DNA of 64,000 nt. It comes from Saccharomycopsis fibuligera x Saccharomycopsis cf. fibuligera. Taxonomy: Eukaryota > Ascomycota > Saccharomycetes > Ascoideales > Saccharomycopsidaceae. The stretch is taken from positions 3,831,501 to 3,895,500 of the forward strand of contig CP012809.1 of NCBI GenBank assembly GCA_001936135.1, given 5' to 3'. The notes beneath the pieces were generated by a model. The model was not told the DNA's origin. It worked only from the letters and a program-made list of their open reading frames with translations, and did no database searches. The position numbers and the translations under genes are program-made. Positions 42,397 to 53,103 of this stretch are shown here, piece by piece (the stretch's first letter is position 1; each line of letters opens with the position of its first letter).

Positions 42397-44472
42397 ATGA
42401 TTTCTGATCTCAGAGGCAACGGCACCTTGATCATCGTGGTGCTTAAGGCGAAAAACCTTCCAAACCGCCGGAAACTCGATAAGCAAAATCCATATTGTAT
42501 AGCAAGAATCGCTAACATTGTCGACAGAACCCCAGCCATCACTAGAGGTGGTCAAACCCCAGAATGGAACCATGAGTCTCGTTTCCAACTCACTACTGAA
42601 ATAAACCCACTTTTAAAACTTTCAGTACTCGATGAAACTAAGAAATCTCCAGTGTTGATCGGTGATGCTGAAATCGATTGTTCTCCAGTATTTAACACTA
42701 CATCCGATGAGGGGTACGATAAATGGCATCCGTTACAATACGCCGGGAGATCAGCTGGTGAAGTCTATGTTGAAATGACTTTTTATCCAACTGCTCCCAT
42801 AGAACCAGTGAAAAAGAAAGGAGCAATTACATTGCACAGAAACACAGTTAGACCACTTCCAACCAGACCAGGTGAAGAAGAGAGTTTCATTGACTATGAT
42901 GATGATGACGAAGAGGATGATGATATATCTGTCAATACTGCCAGCGATTCATTTAGAAGTTACAGACCTTCAACTAGAGCACCAGTAAATCCATATGGTA
43001 GTTCCGGATCAACATTTTCCGATAATGCTTCCTCATATCTTAGCGACTTCAATAGCAGTGAAGAATCAAGAAGCAGGTCCAGATTTGCTCATCATTATAA
43101 TACCAGTAATAGTTATGCCAACCATAACCCAATGATGGAATCGCAACAATCTAGTGCAATGACTTCAATATTTGACGATAGCATAGCTAGACAGATTCTC
43201 AAAGAGTATCCAGGAAAATTTGAAGAATTGCTAGCAAGAAATCCTCACTTGGCTAGCTCTTTATTACAAGAAACTAGTAATGGAAACAGTATATATAACA
43301 ATAGCCGCTATGGAAATGGTAACTCGCATTATGGCAACAGTGGTGCTGGAAGTGCTTCGTACCGTAAAAGTCATAGTACAAGTCCAGTTAGACATGCACC
43401 ATACCAAAGAAACATGCAATCAATAAACGCTTCTTTTGATGATTTAGAAAAAGAAGTGCAAACAGATTGGTACAGAAACAATTTTGGTACTTCTAGATAT
43501 TCGCAGTATATGGGCCGTAACAAGTCAAGATCCCCACAGCGTCATAATAACAACAATAACAATGACGATCATAAAAATTACCAAGATTCCACGATAGATC
43601 CAATGAAAATCTCTTCGGTTTTGCCAAAACTTCCAGAATTCACTTCTTCAAAAGCAAGCTCTCCTCATAATAATCGAAACCCATATATCAATAACAATAT
43701 CCATAATCATTACAACAATAACAATGGCACAGTGCCGCCTCCACCACCTCATAAAAGTATGAACAGCAGAATGTCTCCGCAAGCATCATCAAGATACGTT
43801 AGAAAACCTCCGGAATCGATCTACTCTCAAAAATCTGCATTTAGCCCATTCCCAAGAAAAAAAGCCCCACCACCAGACTACAGCAATAATGCAAATAGCC
43901 ATAAACTTACTACTTACAATAACGATGATGGAAATGATGATGAAGAAGCAGATATGGAAATGGCTGCTAAGTTGTCCGACTTGAACCTCAGTTCGATATC
44001 TTCCATACCGTACAGTGCTGATGAAATTGACATGAATGCATCAAGCAACGACGTATATTTAGGTGGTAAAAAAATCGGGAACTTGAATGCATTACAAGAA
44101 AAGTTAAAACAACTACAGGCAAAAGATGAATTTGACCCAAAATATTCCATCCCATCACCAGATCAATTATTATCTAGTCGGAGGAAAAATAATAACAACA
44201 CTACCAAATCGGCCTTAGGGAATAACAAAAGCACTAATAATAACCCAACTGTCGGTAGTCGGAATAGTGACGGGTTTGGATATTCTAATGGAAGTGGTGC
44301 CAGTAACGGAAGTGGATTTGACCCAAACGCGTCTACGTATAGTGCAAATTGGGACGTCGATGACGATGACGATGATGATGATGAGCATGATGAGTATGAT
44401 AGTAGTCGGTATGGGAATGGTAGTAGTGGATATGATAGCAAATACGCCAATTTTGTTGGCCATTACCAATAA
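42397..44472 (+). CDS. INN1: Cytokinesis protein Inn1 (C2 domain, primary septum formation)
   Basis: A 691-residue protein whose first ~130 residues form a C2 domain: GTLIIVVLKAKNLPNRRKLDKQNPYC, TRGGQTPEWNHESRFQL and GEVYVEMTFYP. The RxxKLDKQNPY and TRGGQTPEWN blocks are characteristic of Inn1/Aspergillus-type C2 proteins. The rest is low complexity: Asn and Ser rich, with PPPPPHKSM near 446 and other Pro motifs of the kind that bind SH3 domains of Hof1 and Cyk3, and an Asp run near 650. Inn1 works with the actomyosin ring and chitin synthase II at the division site. It is longer than S. cerevisiae Inn1 (409) because of Asn-rich insertions. Confidence 0.88.
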   Translation: MISDLRGNGTLIIVVLKAKNLPNRRKLDKQNPYCIARIANIVDRTPAITRGGQTPEWNHESRFQLTTEINPLLKLSVLDETKKSPVLIGDAEIDCSPVFNTTSDEGYDKWHPLQYAGRSAGEVYVEMTFYPTAPIEPVKKKGAITLHRNTVRPLPTRPGEEESFIDYDDDDEEDDDISVNTASDSFRSYRPSTRAPVNPYGSSGSTFSDNASSYLSDFNSSEESRSRSRFAHHYNTSNSYANHNPMMESQQSSAMTSIFDDSIARQILKEYPGKFEELLARNPHLASSLLQETSNGNSIYNNSRYGNGNSHYGNSGAGSASYRKSHSTSPVRHAPYQRNMQSINASFDDLEKEVQTDWYRNNFGTSRYSQYMGRNKSRSPQRHNNNNNNDDHKNYQDSTIDPMKISSVLPKLPEFTSSKASSPHNNRNPYINNNIHNHYNNNNGTVPPPPPHKSMNSRMSPQASSRYVRKPPESIYSQKSAFSPFPRKKAPPPDYSNNANSHKLTTYNNDDGNDDEEADMEMAAKLSDLNLSSISSIPYSADEIDMNASSNDVYLGGKKIGNLNALQEKLKQLQAKDEFDPKYSIPSPDQLLSSRRKNNNNTTKSALGNNKSTNNNPTVGSRNSDGFGYSNGSGASNGSGFDPNASTYSANWDVDDDDDDDDEHDEYDSSRYGNGSSGYDSKYANFVGHYQ

Positions 44473-45603
44473 CTCATTGGGTTTTTTGTTCTCTATTTTT
44501 GCAAGGAATCAAAAAATAAAAAAGTTGATAATTACTTTTATCTTCCTTTGATTTTTTCAACTTCGTTTCATGCAGTAACACTCAGCCCTTTCTTTTCTAT
44601 TCGTTTTTTTTTTTTTTTTTGCTTCAAGTCGTGTATTATTATATCTAATTCATTGCTAATCCTTTTTTGAATTTGTCTCTATTTCTTCTCTATAACTTAC
44701 ACCACTTTTCTCATTTCTTTGTATTTTTTACCCTATTTTTTTTATCTTAATCTTTTCTTTAGTCTACTTTTTTCAAATTTTCTCAATTTCGTGCCAGTTC
44801 TGTACACATAATGTCATCTTAATGCTCAGCTTTTTTGTCAAAGTTATCATTGTCTATTTATTTTATTTTTGTTTCAAAAATTTTAACTTTATTTTTCTTT
44901 AATTTTCGGTTTTGTTCTTTCATGGTAGCTTATTCATACAACATTATCAGTCTCCGAACTCTTGTCTTCCTTTCTACGTTTTATCGCCTTTTGTTTATCC
45001 TGCCTAGCTTATTATTATTTACTTTTTTTCCCTCCCCCCTCCTCCTCACTATGAACTCACCTGCATCATGTCCCTAAACACAAAGTAACAGTCGTCAATT
45101 TTCCTCCTTGATTTTATTTTTTTTTTTTTTTGTTTTGTTTCAATTCAACTTTTCCTGGTATTTTTTCCTGATATTTCATCAATTTCATATTTATTTGTCA
45201 ACTGGTAGCCTCTGCTAAACGCTTATTATTAGCTCATATATATATTCAGTACAACTTTCTTCATGTAACGATAACATTGCGAGATTGCTTGATTTCCTTT
45301 TGCTTAATTTTGCCTTTTTATTTTTGTACAAAAAAGAACAAAAAAAAAAAAAATAGTGGTTCATATAATTGCGTTTTCAAACCGTTTTAAGCATGATAAG
45401 TGTATTACATGTGTCCTTATTATTGTAAATAAATTATTTTTTTGGAGTTCTAACTTGTGTTTGTAAAGATTTTCTAATATATTATAATAATGTACTATAC
45501 TACTACTAAGTCAAATAACAAGTATTAATGTAAAATATGTAGTGAAAACAACCATAATGTTGTTGTAAACCTTTCTGACCTTACTACCACTTCCTACTGC
45601 CTA
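44473..45603. other. Convergent T-rich spacer INN1 / AUR1
   Basis: 1.13 kb where both genes end. Strongly T-rich on the plus strand over 44530-45330 with several T runs (44607-44622, 45115-45132). No protein or RNA gene recognised; the frame 44835-45077 is a hydrophobic translation of T-rich DNA. Confidence 0.55.
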
Positions 45604-47424
45604 CTATTGACTCTTGTCAATAATTTTTTCCGTCAGCGTTGCTTCTTCAGAACTTGTGGTGAAGGTCTTAACACTAGATATTGAAGTTGAACTCGAAATT
45701 GCCTCCATGTTACCGATATCATTGCTATTATTAGTAGTATCCCAACTTATTCCTAACGCTTCACGGCTTCCCCCATTATTGTTATTGTTACTGGCATTGG
45801 TATTACTTTTGCTGCTGTTGCTGTTGCTGCTATAGCTATTGCTATCGTTATTACTATTTCTATCGCTATTGCTACCGACACTGCTGGTACTTGTACCAAA
45901 ACTACAACTAGCACTACTGCTACCATGGCGCAGATTTTTTGGTTTGGAACATGAGATCACGCTGCGATGCGTATTGAGATAACTTGGTTGGTTTTGATTA
46001 TTATGGCTACAGTAATATATATCTTGACTGGTGCGAAAATTGAATGGGATTCTGTGGCCGCTAACAAATGCATTTTTTTCATCTATTTCCATCAGCGTCG
46101 CATGATTGGATAATATTGGAGAAGAACTGTTTGGCATACCTCCGCTGGCTGAAGCGGAAGCTGAAGCTGAAGAAAGTGTTGGTGAACTGAGAGGCAAAAG
46201 TAACGGTGATGTTGTATCATCAATCATGTCGATTTCATTAGCTAGGAATTCTCTATTTATCGAGTCCATATCATATTCATAATCAACCTTGTCATAATCC
46301 CATCGGCATAATTTATAATAATGAATTTTTGGAAGCATGTATCGTTTAGTGATATGAAAACATACAAAACTTAACATTGCCCCACCTACCAAATCAACAA
46401 AATAATGATGAGTTAAATACATTGTACTCCACCATATCCACAACACATATCCAGTCCACACAATGTACCATTTAGGAAAAACGTAGTTCAAATATAACGC
46501 AATCATTACAGCGCAACCAGAATGCAAAGAAGGCAATGCACCAAACACCATTGGTGAAGCACCAAATGACGTGCCATACATTTGTACTCCTAGTATGTCA
46601 TCCACCCTAGCTAACCCACCAGCAGACCCGCTGACTGAATAAGTTGCCGGTTTTAAACCATAAAGATACTTATACCAAGGAGGAGCACAGGGGAAACATA
46701 ACTGGATCAAGACTCCCGTCAAATTCATAAATCCAAAGGAAAACCCATAAGTTCTTAATGTAGTTGGGGGAGCAAAAAGGAAAATTAAAGCAGCGGTGAT
46801 AAAAGGAATGGCAAAATGAATAATTCCATATGGCAACCATGCAAGAATATCTAATACGGGATGCTGAAAAGATGACAAAATGTTGCTTAAATCATCCCCA
46901 TACATTATGGACTCGATGGCAGGAAGAAATTGTACCTGGATAGGAGGCCGTATTGAAACCGGCACTGAAGAACATGAATAAAAGACAAATAACCAAGTGA
47001 ATATTGGTAATGCTGGGAAAAAAAATTGTGAAGTTATAGGTACGAGGATCGCCGCTAAAAGTGCCAAAGCTAGCACGGTTTTGATTATCACTCCCGGGGA
47101 AATAATGATCCAGTATGCATATAATAGACCAGCAGTTATGATGACGTATTGTAAATCAATTTTCTCCCAACGGTGATTTTTGATCTTTTGTATGGTTTTA
47201 TTTATATCCCATGATGTTTCAAGTCGAGTTATTGGGTTATCGGCAGTAGATGAGAAGATTTTCAGTTTGAGTTGTTGTAATTTTGGTACTGTTGAAAAGG
47301 TCTTCAATTTTTTCTTTTCATGTTCATCACCATCATCATAGTTATTGTCATGTATATCAGAGTCTATTAGTTTGGTGAAATTCTGTATGTAAGGGCGTTG
47401 TACAGCAGCAAGCGATCTTATCAT
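45604..47424 (-). CDS. AUR1: Inositol phosphorylceramide synthase catalytic subunit
   Basis: A 606-residue polytopic Golgi enzyme that transfers phosphoinositol from PI to ceramide, the target of aureobasidin A. A hydrophilic N-terminus (1-90) is followed by membrane segments and family blocks: PITSQFFFPALPIFTWL, QFLPAIESIMYGDDLSNIL, DILAWLPYGIIHFAIPF, PCAPPWYKYLYGLKPATYS. The lipid-phosphatase-like catalytic motifs are GALPSLHSGC (near residue 300) and YLTHHYFVDLVGG (near 340). The C-terminal ~225 residues are a Ser/Asn-rich tail with an SASASASASGG run, longer than in S. cerevisiae Aur1 (401 total). The start ATG is preceded by a C-rich leader. It diverges from RPC31. Confidence 0.96.
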   Translation of the reverse strand: MIRSLAAVQRPYIQNFTKLIDSDIHDNNYDDGDEHEKKKLKTFSTVPKLQQLKLKIFSSTADNPITRLETSWDINKTIQKIKNHRWEKIDLQYVIITAGLLYAYWIIISPGVIIKTVLALALLAAILVPITSQFFFPALPIFTWLFVFYSCSSVPVSIRPPIQVQFLPAIESIMYGDDLSNILSSFQHPVLDILAWLPYGIIHFAIPFITAALIFLFAPPTTLRTYGFSFGFMNLTGVLIQLCFPCAPPWYKYLYGLKPATYSVSGSAGGLARVDDILGVQMYGTSFGASPMVFGALPSLHSGCAVMIALYLNYVFPKWYIVWTGYVLWIWWSTMYLTHHYFVDLVGGAMLSFVCFHITKRYMLPKIHYYKLCRWDYDKVDYEYDMDSINREFLANEIDMIDDTTSPLLLPLSSPTLSSASASASASGGMPNSSSPILSNHATLMEIDEKNAFVSGHRIPFNFRTSQDIYYCSHNNQNQPSYLNTHRSVISCSKPKNLRHGSSSASCSFGTSTSSVGSNSDRNSNNDSNSYSSNSNSSKSNTNASNNNNNGGSREALGISWDTTNNSNDIGNMEAISSSTSISSVKTFTTSSEEATLTEKIIDKSQ

Positions 47425-48535
47425 ATTACTATGATATGTTGGCTTCTGTTGAAAGGTGGAGTTGGAGAAAAATAAGGGGGGGGGGGGGGACTGGAACGAC
47501 AGGATAATAGACTCAAAAGGCTAGTAGTAGAAGGTACAAGTTTTTCCTAAAGAATGACGAAAAGAAGATTGACAGCTTCTTTGTTTCTTGTTTTATTATT
47601 ATAATTATTTTTTATTTATTTTTTTTTTCAGTTCTGTTGTAGTATATTTTTTTCTTCGGATCTAAGTCAACGATGGAAGCGTCGGGATCTTCAGTAGATT
47701 GATTGTTTTGTATGACTGCTATAGTGTGTATAAATAGAAGTATTGTATTGTTTACTTTTTCTCGCAGCAGTAAGAGCGGCAGCTGGTGTGTGGAACTGAA
47801 TCTATGGATAAATGCAGTATGGAGTGGCTCGTTCTCTTTTGCAAATGACGAGAAGCTCAATGGCTTGGAGAAAAGAAGAATTGAACTTATACTAACTGCT
47901 GTTGTAATATATAGGACCATATAATTGAAAATGTTTTGAGCCAGGTCCCCTCTGAGCGCTCAGCGCTGTTGTAGTGTCTAGCGACGGGGAATAAAGGGTA
48001 CGAAAACACGAACAAGGTCTTGGAAGGGAGCCATGTAAACGTTACAGAGAAGCGCTAGCAGCCTCGAGGCAGTTACTCAGCCTGCCAGAAACACGGAGTC
48101 GGGCCGATGAGTATTGAGATAAGAGCAGAGCAGACTTGCCAAAGTTAATTGAGATGCAGCACTGTTGGAAATGGTTGATAGTATCATAAAGAAGACATTA
48201 ATATCAAGAATGTACAAAAAAGGAGGATTGAAAATAAAAGAATAAGAATAATGAAAGAATAAAGACAGCTCATGTCAGCGCTTATTTGCCCTCGAACAAC
48301 GACAGACTCACGTGCACGATATTGCCAACCGGGGGCTTCGCAGGAAAAAAAAAAAAAATTTTTTCTTAGGCTGCAATTATACAGGAAGCACAAGATGTGG
48401 TAAACAAGCGATGTCCGTCTTACTTTCTGGGGCAGAAATGCTGGTGGTGTTTATTACTATCTTTAAACCAATCCATCATCATCATCCTTGATTTATTCGC
48501 CTTCTTTCTACAACCCAAGCACCTAGCATTCAACA
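47425..48535. other. Divergent spacer AUR1 / RPC31
   Basis: 1.1 kb. It contains a G14 run (47476-47489) about 50 bp before AUR1, a T-rich stretch at 47590-47650, a GC-richer block at 47940-48130, and TCACGTGC (48308-48315) about 220 bp before RPC31. The 102-codon minus frame at 47612-47920 starts with ATG but has CTG-rich, unrecognised content and I do not call it a gene. Confidence 0.55.
47476..47489. repeat. G14 homopolymer in the AUR1 leader region
   Basis: Fourteen G residues on the plus strand (C14 on the AUR1 sense strand), ending about 50 bases upstream of the AUR1 start. G/C homopolymers of this length are rare in this AT-rich DNA. Confidence 0.85.
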
Positions 48536-49237
48536 ATGAGTGGCAGAAGATTCGGTGGGTTTGGTGGCGGCGCCTTTGGCCTCGGCATTGACTATAACGA
48601 ATTAAAAGAAGTGCACCTTGACATGGACAAAAAAAAGACAATGGTGCTACCAGTGAATGGTCCATTAAATGAAATAGAAAAGACTCAAACCGCACAATTC
48701 ATACATTTTCAAGAAATTGTCAGAGATGGCCCATTTTATACCGGGTCATTGCTTGATAATGGTAAAAGAAAAGTGGAAGGTGTTGGCATCAATGATGGGA
48801 TTAAGCGATACTCTGATAAGTATGCCAAAAAGAGAAAAATATTAAGATCTATAAGTGATCATCCATTCAAGATGGATTTCTTCCCCGCTGAATTACACGA
48901 TGTTATGAATCAAAACAGTAATGCAAAAGGAGGGTTGCGTTTGACTGGGTTTCAAGCAAAAACTGATAAATTTTATTTGGATAGTCTAAGTAATGGTAAT
49001 GAAGATGAAAATGAAGACGAAATATCCAAAGCAATGTTGGAAAAATTGAAAAACATTGCTGAAGTGGAAGATGACAAAGATAAGAAAGAAGATGCTGAAG
49101 CAGATTTCGAAGAGGAGGAAGAAGATGAATTTGATGATGATGACGATGACGACTATAACGCAGAGAAGTACTTTGAAGATGGTGATGATGACTTTGGTGG
49201 TGATATGGGTGGTGATGATGACGAAGCTGCATTTTGA
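48536..49237 (+). CDS. RPC31: RNA polymerase III subunit C31
   Basis: A 233-residue acidic protein, close to the 251 residues of yeast Rpc31. Glycine-rich start MSGRRFGGFGGGAFGLG, then LPVNGPLNEIEK, RDGPFYTGS, DGIKRYSDKYAKKRKI and DHPFKMDFFPAELHDVM, each matching Rpc31 in order. The C-terminal third is an Asp/Glu tract with DDYNAEKYFEDGDDD and ends DEAAF, as in yeast (EEAAF). Rpc31 is part of the C82-C34-C31 subcomplex needed for promoter-directed Pol III initiation. Start ATG is preceded by CAACA, a normal context. Confidence 0.95.
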   Translation: MSGRRFGGFGGGAFGLGIDYNELKEVHLDMDKKKTMVLPVNGPLNEIEKTQTAQFIHFQEIVRDGPFYTGSLLDNGKRKVEGVGINDGIKRYSDKYAKKRKILRSISDHPFKMDFFPAELHDVMNQNSNAKGGLRLTGFQAKTDKFYLDSLSNGNEDENEDEISKAMLEKLKNIAEVEDDKDKKEDAEADFEEEEEDEFDDDDDDDYNAEKYFEDGDDDFGGDMGGDDDEAAF

Positions 49238-51509
49238 GAAAATGAAATAAGACAATTATTTTCTTGATGTTGTTCTTTGTTGAAATCTCGTATTTTTAAT
49301 TGGTTTGGTCTTTTCTGTTTCTAGTTTGTTTATTCGCTTCTTGTTTTGTATTTTTATACCATTATTTTAATTTCTGCATCTACTTATTGTTTTTAGTACG
49401 TTTACGCCATTCCTGTACATTCAGCAGCTCTATAAAAGCACTTTGGACGATTACAATATTTACATTAGTAAGTGTCTAACGACTGGCTATAATGGGTGAT
49501 CCATATATTTAACTTTAACTTACAAAATGAAAAGTGATAAAATTGAACGGTCATTCAATTTAATAGTGTATATAACTATGAACCATCATGATACTGCCAT
49601 ATCAAAAACAAAGTCTTGAAAGCATTCATCAGAGTCATTAAATCAGTTTTGGATGTTTTGTAATCAATCAAAGTGTCATACAGTGTGAATATTCAAGATC
49701 ATCATAAAAATGCTCAGACTTCATTAGGCATGAATCTTAGTATCATGATGGATTGCACATGGCAAATACTTTAAAAATATAAACTGACAAATTTATAATC
49801 AAAAGTAATATTATGCACTAGCATTGGAGTTAGTAAATCAAATCACTGACGGCAATACTTCATACTTCACAAACTCTTAAATTAAGAAATTTTGAAAAAG
49901 GTCAGCAAAAAGCCGTTCATCAACTATTACCCACCAACACCCCTAAAATTTGTACACAAGGAATGCGACTACTGCTATCGCTAACAGTGATGAGTAACGT
50001 ATTATGTCCGCCCGGCGTTAATTGTCATCATAATAAAAATTATAAGAGCTAATAAAAGCATTTTTGTTGGAAGAAAAAATATAACATACTAAACTGCAGT
50101 TAGTATAAAAGAACAATATAAAGGTTGACAGCTAGTCAAAATTGCACATCATCCACTTCCTTATAAAATAAGGATGACCCATAATTTATCTTCAACAGCA
50201 GTAGCTTAGTACACACAAAGGCTCATACAAGGCTGAAACTTAACGAGATGCGAGTTGTCGACACAGAATATTCAGTAGGAACAATTGGTCTTGTAGCAAA
50301 TAATCATAGCAGGAAAAGCTAAAGCTGTTGATCATGGGCGCGAAATTTTTGGGGAAAAGAACATACCGTATTAACAAAAAAAGGCCAATTAAAAAGCCAT
50401 TATCCAAGCGAGTATCCAACAGTTAACAAAACCAGCAACAATGCTGACAATGTTAACCGATAGCAGCCAGCTTTAAAGACAAGTGGCCGTACTGGCTAGG
50501 AAGAAGAATAAAAAGGAAAGTGGAGAAGAAACGGTAGAAAAATTTTCCCATGCTGTATTTATACATCGCTGGGGATCCTTGAAGATGGATGTTTCAGGGG
50601 TTACCCCCCATGATAAGTAACTACCGCCCAATCACATGCTGCTCCATACTTGGTTGTGAGCCCCTTCTTACGACGACGACAACGATGCACCGCTGTTCTG
50701 GGCCGCTGGCGCCGGGAGGAGCGATCCCAAAACGGCAAGCAGCGACAGCGATCGAAGACCTCGACGGCAGTTAGCAGCCAAAACACTACGACAAGCCAGT
50801 CGGAGATGCTAATTGGCAATTCTGTTTGTTCTATTCCCTGCTCACCAAAACACCGTGAGCGCATTAGGAGCATCCCCAAGGGTGTGCTTCTTCGAGATAG
50901 ATCAACCCTGGCTGGCTGGCTGTTTTCTGCTTTCGAGAATCAATTGCAGCGTCTGCTGGCTGTCTTTTGCTCATGAGCTGCGCAACGGTGCAACAGCGGG
51001 CTGTATTATATAAGCTGCGAGATACTTCTCTATTGTTGCTAACGTTAGGATTCGGATCGCCTGGATGTCACTTTCTACGGTGTCGAGCATTTAAATAAGC
51101 GTCGCTGCTTGCTGCCAATTAACTCTTTCTCGTTTTTACACTTTTTTACTTTCCCATTCACTCACTCTCTTCCCGTATTTCGCTTCTCACTTTCCTTTCC
51201 TTCTTTCTTCCTTCCTTCCTTCTTCTCTTTTCAGTTGCGTTCCTCCGTTAGTGTCTGTTTTGCTTCCATCCACCACTAGTGCCGAGCATAAACATAGATA
51301 CCTGCCAGTCCACATCAAATCTTGTTATATTCGGTCGGACTACTGCTGCTAAACCTCCCGACCCTTTCTTTCCACTCTCTCAGATTAAATTCCCATTTCC
51401 ATTCCCCATCGTCACTGCGCAATCCTAGTGTCCCAGTTTATCCCATAGACAACTATCATTTTTAAGTCATTATTTTTCGAACTGTCTCTGCTTTCCCTAC
51501 TCATTCAAT
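49238..51509. other. 2.27-kb spacer RPC31 / YDC1
   Basis: The longest gene-free stretch here. 49240-50550 is AT-rich with no credible frame. 50580-51010 is visibly richer in G and C, with short overlapping frames on both strands and no recognisable product. 51120-51500 is a pyrimidine-rich YDC1 promoter/leader (CTTCCTTCC repeats near 51205). A TACTAAC on the minus strand (49829-49835) has no matching exons. I see no RNA gene, but a small ncRNA could be missed. Confidence 0.5.
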
Positions 51510-52403
51510 ATGCCACAGATATCAGAATACTTCAGCTTGCCCTTTCAGATCTCCATCCCGTATCCTGATCCAAAGGATACTTACAGTTTCTGGGGTGCAC
51601 CAACCTCTACCATCGACTGGTGTGAGGAAAATAACGTCATCTCCAGTTACATTAGTGAATTCGTCAATACTACCACTAATTCCGTCTTTATGTTTTTTGC
51701 TCTATTTGCGATTTACAGATCAGTTCAAAATGGGTTTGAAAAACGTTTTGTAATTGGTAATTGTGGTTTCCTTCTCGTGGGTATTGGCAGTTGGTTATTT
51801 CATATGACTTTGCTCTACGAATTCCAACTACTTGATGAATTACCAATGCTTTATGCCACTTGCGTGCCATTTTGGAGTATGTTTTCCACCGGTAAATCCA
51901 GTAAGCAGACCGTTCTCATGGCTACTGCAGTTACAACATTAGCTGCCGTCATCACAAGCATCTACTTGTATATTAGAGACCCAACTTTCCATCAAGTTAG
52001 TTACGCATTTTTGAATTTTGCCATTATTGGGAAATCTTATCATGTTATCAATAATTCCATTGACCATACCAAGTATGCTAAAGAAGTCAAACAAATGAAT
52101 TCATTGATGATACGAGGAGTGTTGTTTTTCCTTTTTGGTTATCTTTTATGGAATTTGGATATTCATTTATGTGTTAACATTACCCAGTTGAAAAGATTTG
52201 TGGGCATACCTTATGGTTTCTTATTGGAAGGTCATGGCTGGTGGCATTTTTTCACTGGATTGGGAGTCTACTATTATGACATTTTCCTTGAATATTTGAG
52301 ATTGTTTGAACTAGGCAAACAAGATGATTTTTACTTAACCACTAGATTCTTGATCCTTCCGGATCTTGAAAAGAAAATCAAGCTGAAGCAAAAGGAATTG
52401 TGA
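51510..52403 (+). CDS. YDC1: Alkaline dihydroceramidase/ceramidase
   Basis: A 297-residue multi-pass ER membrane enzyme hydrolysing (dihydro)ceramide to a free long-chain base and fatty acid. Alkaline ceramidase hallmarks: FWGAPTSTIDWCEENN near the N-terminus (WCE motif), SEFVNTTTNSVFM, GSWLFHMTLLYEFQLLDELPM with the zinc-site Ser, His and Asp, and GHGWWHFFTGLGVYYYDIF giving the C-terminal histidines. It ends with a Lys-rich tail (LEKKIKLKQKEL) suited to ER retention. S. cerevisiae has two paralogues, YDC1 and YPC1; orthology to one cannot be told here. Together with AUR1 about 4 kb away it acts on the ceramide pool. Confidence 0.93.
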   Translation: MPQISEYFSLPFQISIPYPDPKDTYSFWGAPTSTIDWCEENNVISSYISEFVNTTTNSVFMFFALFAIYRSVQNGFEKRFVIGNCGFLLVGIGSWLFHMTLLYEFQLLDELPMLYATCVPFWSMFSTGKSSKQTVLMATAVTTLAAVITSIYLYIRDPTFHQVSYAFLNFAIIGKSYHVINNSIDHTKYAKEVKQMNSLMIRGVLFFLFGYLLWNLDIHLCVNITQLKRFVGIPYGFLLEGHGWWHFFTGLGVYYYDIFLEYLRLFELGKQDDFYLTTRFLILPDLEKKIKLKQKEL

Positions 52404-52627
52404 GTGATTTAGTTTAATTTGTTCACTCACTTAGGTTTTTTCTTTTTTTCTCGCTTTTGCCACTTCTTCACTTCACGAAACTTAACCCAAATTTCTTATA
52501 TCCTTACGGCGCGGGCATATTAGAAAGCATTTGCCTCCATTTATATATAACCTTCTCAAGAAAGAACAGAAATACATGGTCTTTCATATTTAAAATTCAA
52601 ATTAACAAGAAAAAAGAAAAAAAAGCG

Positions 52628-52658
<31 letters not shown>
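52628..52658. repeat. A31 homopolymer
   Basis: Thirty-one consecutive A residues downstream of YDC1. Confidence 0.85.
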
Positions 52659-52659
<1 letters not shown>

Positions 52660-52945
52660 ATAACAAAATTTTATATATTTCAATTCATAAATAACAAGCA
52701 ACGTGTAAATAAATAGAGATTTTCTTCTTATCTTTCTCTCTTTTTTTGTATGTGAGTTATACTCGGATTCGAGTAAATTCCTCGACGCCCGCCATCGCCA
52801 TCGCCATCGCCGATATTTCTTTTTGACCTTAGTAATTGCAACCGGATACAAGTACTCACGTGCATCTCACATAAGCGCTACGCGCAACCACTTTAAATGT
52901 CCAAAGCGAAAGACACAGGAAAAACCAAAAAACTCCAAAAATTAT

Positions 52946-52954
52946 AGTGGCAAA
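52946..52954 (+). promoter_or_regulatory. Proteasome-associated control element-like site (Rpn4) upstream of UMP1
   Basis: AGTGGCAAA differs at one position from GGTGGCAAA, the S. cerevisiae PACE bound by Rpn4, and lies 150 bp before the UMP1 start. UMP1 is an established PACE-regulated gene in yeast. Confidence 0.5.
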
Positions 52955-53103
52955 GTAATAGGTGGAGGGCGAGCTACTTAAATCTATAAACTTATCTTAA
53001 TTTCATTGATTCGTTCAAGACAAACGAAGCAATTGAGTTTTAAGTTACAGATTGTTTGATTTTTCAATTAGCATAACATAATATCAATATAATATAGTAC
53101 ATA

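Larger units (their letters stand above)
52404..53103. other. Spacer YDC1 / UMP1
   Basis: 700 bp between tandem rightward genes. It contains an A31 run, a short CGCCAT tandem repeat around 52792-52813, CACGTG at 52857-52862 and a PACE-like element at 52946-52954. The frame 52457-52663 ends in a poly-Lys translation of the A run. Confidence 0.6.

Noticed and set aside
42066-42407. Short frames with Cys or Gln runs before INN1
   Set aside because: They translate CAACAG-type repeats in the leader of INN1 and overlap on opposite strands.
47612-47920. 102-codon ATG frame on the minus strand upstream of AUR1
   Set aside because: No family resemblance, several CTG codons close together (rare in the conserved genes here), and it lies in the promoter spacer. 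It could be real but evidence is insufficient.
49829-50089. Possible minus-strand intron (GTATGT near 50089, TACTAAC at 49835-49829)
   Set aside because: No coding exon on either side; chance match in AT-rich DNA.
50601-51013. Frames in the GC-rich island upstream of YDC1
   Set aside because: Mutually overlapping on both strands, with no signature; open mainly because stop codons are rarer in GC-rich DNA.
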